Part shown: piece after piece, positions 36,213 to 44,254 of the stretch | How positions within the stretch are numbered: the stretch's first letter is position 1 | Layout of the letters: every line of letters begins with the position of its first letter | Source of the DNA: Chitinophagaceae bacterium | Lineage (GTDB): Bacteria > Bacteroidota > Bacteroidia > Chitinophagales > Chitinophagaceae | Reading direction: 5' to 3' | DNA length: 64,000 nucleotides | Assembly (NCBI GenBank): GCA_016786845.1 | Contig: JAEUVB010000019.1 | Coordinates: 87,661-151,660, forward strand | The notes under the pieces: generated by a model | Told to the model about the DNA's origin: nothing | Seen by the model: only the letters and a program-made list of their open reading frames with translations | The model's database searches: none | Program-made: the position numbers and the translations under genes

Positions 36213-36348
36213 TCAATAACCTACGGCTTACAGCAATAGCTGCCCCTTGGTCGCCGCGAAATCAGAATGATTCATTAGCTTTGTTGTAGCCTGATGTTTT
36301 ACGGTTCTTAGGGCAGCTACAGCAGAGGCCGTCGTAACGTTATATGCC
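36213..36348 (+). other. attC-like site upstream of the Fic module
   Basis: Imperfect inverted repeat. Inner arms ACGGCTTACAGCAATAGCTG(CCC) at 36223-36245 and GGGCAGCTACAGCAGAGGCC(GT) at 36311-36332; outer arms ATAAC (36216-36220) and GTTATAT (36339-36345). Two nested pairs, imperfect arms, and an end reading CGTTATATGCC are the architecture of integron attC sites, and this end resembles the CGTTAGTGCC that closes the site at 37252-37391. Confidence 0.5.
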
Positions 36349-36378
36349 ATTTTAAAGCGACAGATAATTAACGATTTG

Positions 36379-36415
36379 ACCTAAATATTTTGTAAATTTG
36401 AAAAGAATTTTAGGT
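36379..36415 (+). promoter_or_regulatory. promoter and candidate operator of the antitoxin-toxin operon
   Basis: TAAATTTG at 36393-36400 is a -7 element 22 bases before the antitoxin ATG. It is bracketed by the inverted repeat ACCTAAA (36379-36385) / TTTAGGT (36409-36415), a plausible site for autorepression. The -33 candidate TTTG at 36375-36378 is closer than the optimum. Confidence 0.5.
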
Positions 36416-36422
36416 AAAAAAT

Positions 36423-36644
36423 ATGTTCAATACAATAGAAATAGACAGAAGTAACTTGACCATCATGGGAGTAAAGTTTTCAGACATGAAAACCTTAGAG
36501 AGCACTGCAAACGCCTTGGGGAGTAATATGTTTGAAGGGTTTAAACCGACGCCGAAAGGTGTAGAAATTATACGGGACTATGTGACAGGAAAAATTTCAC
36601 TAAAGGAACTTGTTGTATTTGCCAAACAAAAAGCCTATGTCTAA
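36423..36644 (+). CDS. VbhA-type antitoxin of Fic toxin
   Basis: 73 residues. SNMFEG (residues 34-39) matches the inhibitory helix motif [S/T]xxxE[G/N] of Fic antitoxins, in which the Glu reaches into the toxin's ATP site. The following KPTPKGVEIIRDYVTGKISLKEL is the usual antitoxin VbhA domain. The gene precedes and overlaps the Fic gene by 8 bases (ATGTCTAA), which gives translational coupling and antitoxin-first order. Together they form a class I Fic toxin-antitoxin pair. Low GC, between two attC-like sites. Confidence 0.9.
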   Translation: MFNTIEIDRSNLTIMGVKFSDMKTLESTANALGSNMFEGFKPTPKGVEIIRDYVTGKISLKELVVFAKQKAYV

Positions 36645-37245
36645 TTCTTATCAATACATTGACCCTGATTATACCTACACAGACCCGAAGACTGGACTTT
36701 TAAAGAATTTACATGACATTTCAGATTCCGATGTATTGCTCTTTGTTGAGAGCAGTGCTGTAACTAAGCGACTTCAAGAACTTTACGAAAACCCTATAAA
36801 AATAAAGGGTATTGACAGCCTTTTTGAAATTCATAAACATTTATTTAAGGACATATACGCTTGGGCAGGGAAAAAACGGACAGTTGAAATTAGCAAAGAC
36901 GGTAAGCAGTTCTTCCCTACTTCGCATTTTGACAATGCTTTCAGATACATTGACAGTTTAATTGCAGAGTTCAAGAAAACCCCCAAAGACAACAAAAAAA
37001 TCTTAACCGAGAAATTGGTAGAAATTTTAGATAACGTCAATTATTTACACCCATTCAGAGAAGGAAACGGACGAACACAAAGAGAGTTTTTAAGACTGCT
37101 GGCGTTTGAAAAAGGTTTGACATTAAATCTTAACCCGCCTGATAGCAGAAGTGTTTACGAACGATATATGAAAGGGACTATTGAAAGTGATGTGCAGACT
37201 TTGACAGATTTAATTTTTGAACTAATTAACACAAATGACAAATAG
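36637..37245 (+). CDS. Fic family toxin (AMP transferase)
   Basis: 202 residues from the ATG at 36637, inside the antitoxin's last codons; a TTG 27 bases upstream is less likely. Fic core with the canonical active site HPFREGNGR (residues 138-146), catalytic His138, metal and phosphate residues Glu142 and Arg146 all intact, and the flap region near HLFKDIYAWAGKKRTVEIS (residues 68-86). Fic enzymes transfer AMP from ATP to a hydroxyl of target proteins, often topoisomerases in the VbhT type. It has no internal inhibitory motif, so it depends on the adjacent antitoxin. Active by sequence; AT-rich, likely horizontally acquired. Confidence 0.95.
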   Translation: MSNSYQYIDPDYTYTDPKTGLLKNLHDISDSDVLLFVESSAVTKRLQELYENPIKIKGIDSLFEIHKHLFKDIYAWAGKKRTVEISKDGKQFFPTSHFDNAFRYIDSLIAEFKKTPKDNKKILTEKLVEILDNVNYLHPFREGNGRTQREFLRLLAFEKGLTLNLNPPDSRSVYERYMKGTIESDVQTLTDLIFELINTNDK

Positions 37246-37251
37246 AAAAAC

Positions 37252-37391
37252 GGCTTATAACCGCATCTACAAGAAATTGGCAGTTCAGGGCTCAATTGAA
37301 TCTCTTTGTCCGCCTCAGGCGGATACATTGGCCGCAAACAGTTTAATGCTTCGGAATCGCCAACTATTTGAAGTGGAAATTCGTTAGTGCC
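37252..37391 (+). other. attC-like site downstream of the Fic module
   Basis: Starts 6 bases after the Fic stop. Outer arms GGCTTATAAC (37252-37261) and GTTAGTGCC (37383-37391); inner arms AAATTGGC (37274-37281) and GCCAACTATTT (37359-37369); the arms also match imperfectly between. A central palindrome TCCGCCTCAGGCGGA lies near 37308-37322. Two nested pairs of short arms around a variable centre fit the R"-L"-L'-R' layout of integron attC sites, closing a cassette of about 1,040 bases. Confidence 0.6.
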
Positions 37392-37418
37392 AAACAAAGG
37401 TTCGGAATAAGCAACATC

Positions 37419-37997
37419 ATGACTACATCTAATACTTTAGCGACAATCAGTTTCAAGACCGCTAAATCATTTGAAACATGGCTTGAAAAAAATCACAACA
37501 AATCAAAAGGGCTGTGGCTCAAAATATTTAAAAAAGATTCCGGGGAAAAAACCATCACTTATGCGGAAGCACTCGATATAGCCCTGTGTTACGGGTGGAT
37601 TGATGGTCAAAAGAATTCATACGATGAAAAGGCCTATTTGCAAAAGTTTTGTCCCCGAAGAGAGAAAAGCATTTGGTCTAAAATTAATATCGGTCATGTG
37701 GAGAGATTAATCCATGAAGGTAGAATGAGACCCGCGGGATTCTTCGCTGTCGAAAAAGCTAAAGCGGACGGCAGATGGGAACAAGCTTATGATTCTCCCA
37801 GTCATATGACCATACCGGAAGATTTTCTGAAAGCACTGAGTAAGAACAAAAAGGCAGAAGCGTTTTTTAAGGGTCTCAATAAAACGAATCTTTTCGCTAT
37901 CGGCTTTCGACTGCAAACCGCTAAAAAACAAGAGACACGCGAAAAACGGATGAAGGAAATGATTGAAAAATTGGCAAGAGGAGAGAAATTACAATAA
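37419..37997 (+). CDS. YdeI/OmpD-associated family protein
   Basis: 192 residues from the ATG at 37419 (MTTSNTLATISFKTAKSF), 36 bases after the attC-like crossover end, typical of a cassette gene. Conserved family stretches: SFETWLEKNHNKSKGLWLKI, YAEALDIALCYGWIDGQ, FCPRREKSIWSKINIGHVERL and the basic C-terminal helix. The family (YdeI, C-terminal OmdA domain) is annotated as bacteriocin-protection or OmpD-associated but has no settled biochemical role. Cytoplasmic. No matching attC-like hairpin was found after it. Confidence 0.9.
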   Translation: MTTSNTLATISFKTAKSFETWLEKNHNKSKGLWLKIFKKDSGEKTITYAEALDIALCYGWIDGQKNSYDEKAYLQKFCPRREKSIWSKINIGHVERLIHEGRMRPAGFFAVEKAKADGRWEQAYDSPSHMTIPEDFLKALSKNKKAEAFFKGLNKTNLFAIGFRLQTAKKQETREKRMKEMIEKLARGEKLQ

Positions 37998-38115
37998 ACT
38001 CATTTTCTCATAGACAAGCATTCATGGGAATTACCATTGATGCAGACAAGACTTCAATGGATTTGTTCTTAAGCCGGATGTTGACTAATCATGCATATGA
38101 GCATTTACCCCCCCC

Positions 38116-38152
38116 CCGGTGCGTGTCTTCACGAACCGGAAGCAATGATACC
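38116..38152 (-). repeat. dispersed hairpin repeat, copy 3 (inverted)
   Basis: CCGGTGCGTGTCTTCACGAA followed by CCGGAAGCAATGATACC is the reverse complement, with a few changes, of the repeat at 36161-36202 and 34695-34734. It faces the 36161 copy, so the two bracket the cassette region. A run of nine or more C precedes it. Confidence 0.65.
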
Positions 38153-38160
38153 ATTGAATT

Positions 38161-38747
38161 TGTCGTATGTTGATTGCATCCGTCGTATGTTAATTAACAT
38201 GTGTCGTATGTTGATTAAGATTTGTCCTATGTTGATTAGGATTTGTCGTATGTTGATTAAGATTTGTTGAATATTGATTAACTTTTGCCTGATGTCGATG
38301 GTATATGTCGTATGTTGATTGACTTTGGCCTGATGCGGATGACATCTGTCGTATGCGGATGACATCTGTCGTATGTGGATGACATCTGTCGTATGTGGAA
38401 GACATCCGTCGTATGCAGATTGAATCTGTCGTATGTGGATTGAATCTGTCGTATGTTGATTAACTTTTTTCGTTTGTTGAATTTCCCTGTTCTATGTTGA
38501 ATGCAAGTGGAATATGCAAATTACATCTGACATATGTAAATTACATCTGACATATGTAAATTGCATCTGACGTATGTAAATTGCTTCTGACGTATGTAAA
38601 TTGCATCTGACGTATGTAAATTGCATCTGACGTATGTAAATTGCTTCTGTCATATGTAAATTACTTCTGACGTATGTTGATTGCTTGTGTCGTATGTTGA
38701 TTACATCCGTCATGTGTTGATAGCATCTGTCGTTTTTCGATTGCATC
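38161..38747. repeat. tandem array, about 29 units of 20-21 bp
   Basis: Head-to-tail degenerate units averaging 20.2 bp. The first half uses TGTCGTATGTTGATT plus a variable five-base end; the second half (from about 38515) uses TGACGTATGTAAATT, and the last few units return to the first type. No spacers separate units, so it is not a CRISPR. Frames open across it are by-products of the repeat. The stretch 38748-38905 after it contains only a hairpin AATGCCCCG/CGGGGCATT (38819-38827, 38833-38841), possibly a terminator of the next gene, which is on the minus strand. Confidence 0.85.
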
Positions 38748-38905
38748 CGTCAGTTATTATTTATTCCCCGCAGGCTAAAGCCCCATCGAAGCACTTCCCT
38801 GAGGGAAGGTAAATAAGTAATGCCCCGAGTGCCGGGGCATTAATCATATTGCTTATAGATAATACTCATTCATTCATGAAAGGACAAAAGACCTTTTCAT
38901 GCGTC

Positions 38906-39316
38906 TTAATGCTTCGCCGCCCGTTTCACCAATTTCTTCCTCACCTTCACACTGATCTTTTTCTTAGACCAGCTGATGAGTATGGCATCTACACCGGCCT
39001 TGGCCATTTCTTCTTTGTTGAGGATGATGAGGTCGTTGGAAATGCGTTTGCCGGCCTTTAAAGCAGGCTTGGCCGACTTCTCAAAGAATTCTTTCTTATG
39101 GGTCTGATATGCACCCAGGTCGCCGGCGAAGAAGGCTACTCGCTTGCCGGTGAAATCAAAGGTGCCCCTCTCCATCGACAAGGTTTGATTGAAATAGGCT
39201 GCTTCGTAAGCATTCAGTTTGGGCGTATCGTTTTTCCCGCAGCTGTCAATCACGATGTTTTGTGAAAAACAAGTGCCGGAAATCAATAACAGGAGGTAAA
39301 AAAAAACAGACTTCAT
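38906..39316 (-). CDS. hypothetical secreted protein (parent of the 36.1-kb fragment)
   Basis: 136 residues. MKSVFFYLLLLISGTCFSQN is a signal peptide. The mature protein has FDFTGKRVAFFAGDLG, LIILNKEEMAKAGVDAILISW and a strongly basic C-terminal tail (KKKISVKVRKKLVKRAAKH). I recognise no family. The C-terminal 34 residues exist a second time as a fragment at 36051-36160, with only synonymous changes, so the sequence has been under protein-level selection. Its start codon lies inside the terminator hairpin of lon. Confidence 0.75.
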   Translation of the reverse strand: MKSVFFYLLLLISGTCFSQNIVIDSCGKNDTPKLNAYEAAYFNQTLSMERGTFDFTGKRVAFFAGDLGAYQTHKKEFFEKSAKPALKAGKRISNDLIILNKEEMAKAGVDAILISWSKKKISVKVRKKLVKRAAKH

Positions 39317-39340
39317 CTAACGAATATACGAAGTCTGTTT
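39304..39340 (-). terminator. lon terminator overlapping the next gene's start codon
   Basis: On the minus strand AAACAGACTTC (39340-39330) pairs with GAAGTCTGTTT (39314-39304), followed by more T. The stem begins 25 bases after the lon stop. The loop carries TATATTCG, a -7-like element, and the ATG (39316-39314) of the downstream gene sits at the loop/stem junction, so codons 2-5 form the 3' arm and T run. Confidence 0.75.
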
Positions 39341-39364
39341 TTATATGTTAAATATTTAAAACGA

Positions 39365-41776
39365 TTATTTGACTAAGGCGATTTTCAGCACCTCATTCAT
39401 TTCATGTACATAATGAAATTTCAATCCTTTGATATAGGACGGACTGATTTCCAAAATGTCCTTTTCGTTTTGGGCACAGAGTACAATTTCTTTCATGCCG
39501 GCACGCTTGGCCGCCAATATTTTTTCTTTAATACCACCTACAGGCAATACTTGTCCGCGCAAGGTGATCTCGCCCGTCATGGCTAAAAAGGGTTTCACTT
39601 TCCTGCCCGTGAACGCACTGCTCATGGCCGTCAGCATGGTTACACCCGCACTCGGTCCGTCCTTTGGTACAGCACCCTCCGGCACATGAATATGGATATT
39701 GGTGGTTTCAAATACCTCCGGATTGATATTGAGCAAGGAGGCATGGGCTTGCAAATAGGAGAGGGCCGTGCTTGCACTTTCTTTCATCACATTACCCAAA
39801 TTACCGGTAAGGGTGAGTCCGCCTTTGCCTTTGCTTAAGCTGCTTTCGATAAACAAAATTTCACCGCCCACATAGGTCCACGCCAGTCCGATGGCCACAC
39901 CGGGTGGATTGGCTTTCACAAACAAATCATTGGTATATTTTGGCTTGCCGAGTATCTCTTCTACCATGGCTTCGCTCACTTCAAATTCTTTGGTGCCTTC
40001 ATCCATAGCGGCTCTCATGGCCAGGTTACGCATCACCGATGCCAATTGTCGTTCGAGCTCACGAACACCACTTTCGCGGGTATATTCCTGTATGAGTTTT
40101 ACAATGACCGGATTGCCCATTTTAATTTGAAAGGATTTCAAACCATGGGCCTCTTTTTGTTTGGGGATCAGGTGTTTTTTGGCGATCTCCGTTTTTTCTT
40201 CGACGGCATAACCACTCAGGTCTATAATTTCAAGACGATCGCGTAAGGCCGGTTGTATTTCGCTCAGACTATTCGCGGTGGCAATGAAGAGCACTTTGGA
40301 TAAATCATATTCCAGCTCGAGGTAATTGTCGTAGAAGGTATGGTTTTGTTCCGGATCTAAGATCTCCAATAAGGCACTGCTGGGGTCTCCTCTGAAGTCT
40401 CTGCCAATCTTATCGATCTCATCGAGGATGAAGACGGGATTGCCGGATTTAACTTTACGCAGCGACTGTATCACACGTCCCGGCATGGCTCCGATATAGG
40501 TCTTACGATGTCCGCGCAGTTCGCTTTCATCATGAAGTCCGCCCAATGAGAAACGCACATATTTACGACCGATGGCATTGGCAATCGATTTACCTAAGGA
40601 TGTCTTACCAATTCCCGGAGGTCCGATGAAACACAGGATGGGCGATTTCATATCCCCTTTCAATTTCAATACCGCTAAATATTCGAGGATACGATCTTTG
40701 ATCTTGTCCATGCCGTAATGATCATTGTCGAGCACTTTGCGCGCTTTCTTGATGTCATAAACATCCTGGGTATATTCATCCCAGGGCAGGTCCAGCATTA
40801 AATCGAGGTGATTGTAGGTGATGGAATAATCCGGTGTGGACGGGTGCATACGTTCCAATTTTTCTACACCCTTCTGGAACATTTCTTTCGCAGCTTCACT
40901 CCATTTTTTTGATTCGGCTCTCTTGCGCAGGTCCTTGATCTCCCGATCATTGGTGTCGCCGCCGAGTTCATCCTTGATGGCTTTCAGTTGCTGATTGAGA
41001 AAATACTCACGTTGTTGTTTATCTAATTCACCCTTGGTTTTATTGGTGATTTTGTTTTTCAGTTCTACATGCTGAAGTTCAACCTGTAATAAGCGAAGTA
41101 AGGCTTCCGTTCGTTTACGGAAATCACTTTCTTCCAAGAGGGCTTGCTTCTCTTTGCTGTCGCAATTGAGGTTAGAAGCGATGAAGTGATTGAGGAAGGA
41201 AATGTTTTCAATATTCTTCAATACGATGGTCGCTTCAGGCGGGATGTTTTGAGACTTCTGCATGATCTGCTCAGCGAAATCGCGCACGGAAGATTCCATG
41301 GCTGAAAACTCCTGATCCATTTCCGGCAGATGTTCTTCCAAATAATCGACATGAGCTTTAAAGAAGGGCTCATCCTGTATCCATTCTTTCACTTCAAAGC
41401 GAAGTCTGCCCCGCATGAACACCGTGATGCTGTTATCGGGCATACGGATCTGCTTGATGATTTGCGCAACGGTACCGATGGTATTTATATCTTTAAACTT
41501 CGGGTCATCACTTTTGGAATCCGTTTGTGAAATCACCCCGATGAACTTTCCGTTTTTTTCGGCCTCATTGAGGGCATTGATGGATTTCTCGCGGGAGACG
41601 GTAATGGGAATCACCACATTCGGGAACAGCACCATGTTCCTCAGGGGCAATATCACCAGATGAGCCGGTAAGGATTTTTTCTCTTCATCCGTCATTTCAT
41701 CTTCAGTCAACGGAACAATTGGCATGATATCTATCTCATCATCGGAATTCCCGAAACTTTGTCTGTTAAAATTCAT
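39365..41776 (-). CDS. lon: ATP-dependent protease La
   Basis: 803 residues in the usual order: N-terminal substrate-binding LON domain (about 40-230, VILPLRNMVLFPNVVIPI), coiled coil (230-330), AAA+ module with Walker A GPPGIGKTS (about 385) and Walker B FILDEIDKIG, and the protease domain with catalytic Ser near 707 in KDGPSAGVTM and Lys near 750 in GGIKEKILAAKRAG. Degrades misfolded and regulatory proteins in the cytoplasm. A promoter-like TACATTTTG (minus strand, 41827-41819) sits about 43 bases upstream of the start. Length is typical. Confidence 0.98.
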   Translation of the reverse strand: MNFNRQSFGNSDDEIDIMPIVPLTEDEMTDEEKKSLPAHLVILPLRNMVLFPNVVIPITVSREKSINALNEAEKNGKFIGVISQTDSKSDDPKFKDINTIGTVAQIIKQIRMPDNSITVFMRGRLRFEVKEWIQDEPFFKAHVDYLEEHLPEMDQEFSAMESSVRDFAEQIMQKSQNIPPEATIVLKNIENISFLNHFIASNLNCDSKEKQALLEESDFRKRTEALLRLLQVELQHVELKNKITNKTKGELDKQQREYFLNQQLKAIKDELGGDTNDREIKDLRKRAESKKWSEAAKEMFQKGVEKLERMHPSTPDYSITYNHLDLMLDLPWDEYTQDVYDIKKARKVLDNDHYGMDKIKDRILEYLAVLKLKGDMKSPILCFIGPPGIGKTSLGKSIANAIGRKYVRFSLGGLHDESELRGHRKTYIGAMPGRVIQSLRKVKSGNPVFILDEIDKIGRDFRGDPSSALLEILDPEQNHTFYDNYLELEYDLSKVLFIATANSLSEIQPALRDRLEIIDLSGYAVEEKTEIAKKHLIPKQKEAHGLKSFQIKMGNPVIVKLIQEYTRESGVRELERQLASVMRNLAMRAAMDEGTKEFEVSEAMVEEILGKPKYTNDLFVKANPPGVAIGLAWTYVGGEILFIESSLSKGKGGLTLTGNLGNVMKESASTALSYLQAHASLLNINPEVFETTNIHIHVPEGAVPKDGPSAGVTMLTAMSSAFTGRKVKPFLAMTGEITLRGQVLPVGGIKEKILAAKRAGMKEIVLCAQNEKDILEISPSYIKGLKFHYVHEMNEVLKIALVK

Positions 41777-41903
41777 ATTTCTCTATCGTTTTGTCAGTAT
41801 AATTTTAGATTCAGGCGCAAAATGTAGCATCGCGCCTATATAATCAATAGCTATGCCAACAAAAAACAGGCACGAGGCCTGTTGAAATATGCAAATGATC
41901 ATA

Positions 41904-43391
41904 TTATTTCAGATTGATCTGATAATAATAAAATCCCTGATAACCCGGGTAGATGCCACCCACTTGTATGGGACCGTCTTCACCGTCAATGGACTTTTCT
42001 ATATCATTCAAGGTTTTCACATCCTTATCGTTCACTTGCGTAATGATGAAATTTCTTTTCATGCGGCTTTGTCGGGCAATGGCGCCGCCTGCTTTGATTT
42101 CGGATACTACGATGCCGCCGGATAATCTGTAGCGTTGAGCCTCGGTTTTGGTGAGTTCGCGAAGGGTGGCGCCGAGTTGGGTAGCGGCATCATTTTTTAC
42201 GATATCCGTAGTACCCAATCTGTTTTTCAGATCGGCAGTCGTTTTATATTCCTTGCCGCCTCGTAGAAAATGAATGTCGATTTTATCGCCGGGTCTGTAT
42301 TGAGCCACCAGCTCCATCATTTGAGGACCGGTGCGAATATCTTTCCCGGCAATTTTCGTAATGATATCACCTTCTTTCAAACCTGCTGAGGCGGCACTGC
42401 TGCCATCATAAATTTGACTGATATAAATCCCATCGATCTTGTCGAGATTATACGCACTCATTTGTTCGGGTGTAGCATTCTTCATATCGATATAGCCGAC
42501 ACCGAGGTAAGCACGTTGTACGTTCCCGAATTTCATTAAATCGCTTACGACCTTCTTGACGATATTGGACGGAATGGCGAAGGAGTAACCGGCATAGGAA
42601 CCGGTAGGGGAGGCGATGGCAGAATTAATGCCCACGAGTTCGCCGCGTGAATTGACGAGGGCGCCTCCGCTGTTGCCCGGATTAACAGCCGCATCGGTTT
42701 GTATAAAACTTTCTACAGGGGCTGATGCGTCCTGGCGTTTGTTGATGCCGATGTTGCGATATTTAGCACTGACAATACCGGCCGTAACGGTAGATTCTAA
42801 AGTCAACGGATAACCGACGGCCAGCACCCATTGTCCGAGTTTTACATCATCTGAATTGCCGTAAGGAATAAAGGGTAAATTATCTTCATTCACTTTGAGC
42901 AGGGCCAAATCGGTAGAGGCATCATGCCCCATAAGTTTGGCTTTGAGGGAACGTTTATTGTTGAGGATGACCGTCACTTCATCGGCGCCGTCGACCACAT
43001 GATTATTGGTTACAATATATCCATCGGCAGAAATGATGACGCCGGAGCCGCTGGATTGTTGAGGCATTTGCTGGTAATAGCGCTGACCGAAAAACTGATC
43101 AAAAAAATCATCACCGAAAGGGTTTTGATAACGGGCGACGCGGGCCTTGGTTTCTGTTTTGATATGCACGACGGCACGGGTTGCTTTTTCGGCGGCCTCT
43201 TCCAGATTGACATAGCCGCCATCCGGTGAAGGGGAGGCATCGGTATAATTGGCGTAATGTAAATCCGATGATTGAGTCGGTGCATCACCGATCAATTGCA
43301 CGGGATCAGAATGAATATAACGGGTGGCAAAGGTGTAGGTAGCAATGGATGTTACCAACGAAATGACGACAATTCCAAAGATGTTTTTCAT
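41904..43391 (-). CDS. degP: DegP/HtrA-family periplasmic serine protease
   Basis: 495 residues: N-terminal membrane-targeting segment (about 3-22), trypsin-like domain with the full triad His131 (VTNNHVV), Asp161 (DLALLKV) and Ser241 (NPGNSGGALVN), then two PDZ domains (about 285-375 and 400-495). It degrades or refolds damaged envelope proteins. A -7-like TAATTTTG (minus strand 43433-43426) lies 35 bases before the start. DegQ and DegP names are used for such copies interchangeably; I use degP in the broad sense. Followed by lon on the same strand, 127 bases apart; both are protein quality-control enzymes. Confidence 0.95.
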   Translation of the reverse strand: MKNIFGIVVISLVTSIATYTFATRYIHSDPVQLIGDAPTQSSDLHYANYTDASPSPDGGYVNLEEAAEKATRAVVHIKTETKARVARYQNPFGDDFFDQFFGQRYYQQMPQQSSGSGVIISADGYIVTNNHVVDGADEVTVILNNKRSLKAKLMGHDASTDLALLKVNEDNLPFIPYGNSDDVKLGQWVLAVGYPLTLESTVTAGIVSAKYRNIGINKRQDASAPVESFIQTDAAVNPGNSGGALVNSRGELVGINSAIASPTGSYAGYSFAIPSNIVKKVVSDLMKFGNVQRAYLGVGYIDMKNATPEQMSAYNLDKIDGIYISQIYDGSSAASAGLKEGDIITKIAGKDIRTGPQMMELVAQYRPGDKIDIHFLRGGKEYKTTADLKNRLGTTDIVKNDAATQLGATLRELTKTEAQRYRLSGGIVVSEIKAGGAIARQSRMKRNFIITQVNDKDVKTLNDIEKSIDGEDGPIQVGGIYPGYQGFYYYQINLK

Positions 43392-43524
43392 GGTAATAAT
43401 GTTTTTTTATGAATACAAAATTACGGGTGTAAAATATCCGATTGGATTTGAGGCCGACAAAAATCTGTTAAGAATTTCTTCTTTTTACTATGCCTGTTTC
43501 GGAGACGGATCCGCGGCAACGATA

Positions 43525-43580
43525 GTAGCGAAAAGCCCGCAGCGACGACGCAGGAGGCGTGAGGACTTGTAGCGGATAGC
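43525..43580 (-). repeat. dispersed element with paired GTAGCGRAWAGC motifs, copy 1
   Basis: GTAGCGAAAAGC (43525-43536) and GTAGCGGATAGC (43569-43580), both read on the plus strand, are separated by a GC-rich centre; CGATA precedes the first and GAGGACTT the second. The copy at 57115-57165 shares all this. It lies about 60 bases downstream of queE (which is on the minus strand). Outside it, 43392-43639 shows nothing else. Confidence 0.75.
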
Positions 43581-43639
43581 GTGTCAGCCGCCCAAAAAAT
43601 AAGAATTGAAGGATAGGATGATGCTGATGGATGACCGTC

Positions 43640-44251
43640 CTATCGAACGCCCATGTACTTATGAATTTGCAGGGAGAGTTTCCATGTAGGATGATGCTGA
43701 ATATAATCCGTCATCAAGGGCAGGATTTCTTTTTCGCGGCTCCATTCGGGTTGAAGAAAACGTTCGCAATCATCGGAAATCTGCGGAAGAAAATCTTCAG
43801 CCCAGGCAAGATCACTCTTGTGATAGACAACGACTTTCAATTCATTGGCACGTGCTAATACTTCCTTTAAAGGGGCTTTGAATTTTTTAGGAGAAACGCA
43901 AATCCAATCGAATGAACCGCTTAAGGGATAAGCTGCAGATGTTTCGAGATGCACGCGATAATTGTTCGCCTGAAGTGCTTCGGTGAGCGGAGCGCAATCA
44001 TACATGAGGGGTTCGCCACCGGTGATGATAACAATTTTTGCGGCTGTTTGTTTCACTTCGTTCAGGAGTGTATCGACACTCATCATTTGATGTGCACCGG
44101 CATCCCAACTTTCTTTTACATCGCACCAAACGCAGCCGACATCGCATCCGGCCAGGCGAATAAAAAAAGCGGCATGTCCCTGATAGGCGCCTTCACCTTG
44201 AATCGAGTAGAAGGTTTCCATGACAGGGTACATAAAGTTTATATCAGGCAT
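43640..44251 (-). CDS. queE: 7-carboxy-7-deazaguanine synthase
   Basis: 203 residues, a radical SAM enzyme of the queuosine/7-deazaguanine pathway converting 6-carboxytetrahydropterin into 7-carboxy-7-deazaguanine. FYSIQGEGAYQGHAAFFIRL and the cluster cysteines C36, C40, C43 (CDVGCVWC) are those of the QueE family; the three-residue CxxxCxxC spacing is standard. ITGGEPL binds SAM. Start at the ATG 44251, 4 bases from the folD stop; the two are cotranscribed. Other queuosine genes are not in the window. Confidence 0.93.
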   Translation of the reverse strand: MPDINFMYPVMETFYSIQGEGAYQGHAAFFIRLAGCDVGCVWCDVKESWDAGAHQMMSVDTLLNEVKQTAAKIVIITGGEPLMYDCAPLTEALQANNYRVHLETSAAYPLSGSFDWICVSPKKFKAPLKEVLARANELKVVVYHKSDLAWAEDFLPQISDDCERFLQPEWSREKEILPLMTDYIQHHPTWKLSLQIHKYMGVR

Positions 44252-44254
44252 CAA

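Noticed and set aside
38129..38746. Minus-strand frames of 71-84 codons through the 20-bp array
   Set aside because: They follow from the repeat period (60 bp every three units) and lack start signals.
38161..38747. CRISPR array
   Set aside because: Units follow one another without unique spacers, the unit itself varies, and no cas gene is near.
36161..38905. Transposon with its own transposase
   Set aside because: No transposase, integrase or relaxase gene is present in the segment; only small non-coding repeats and cassette-type genes.
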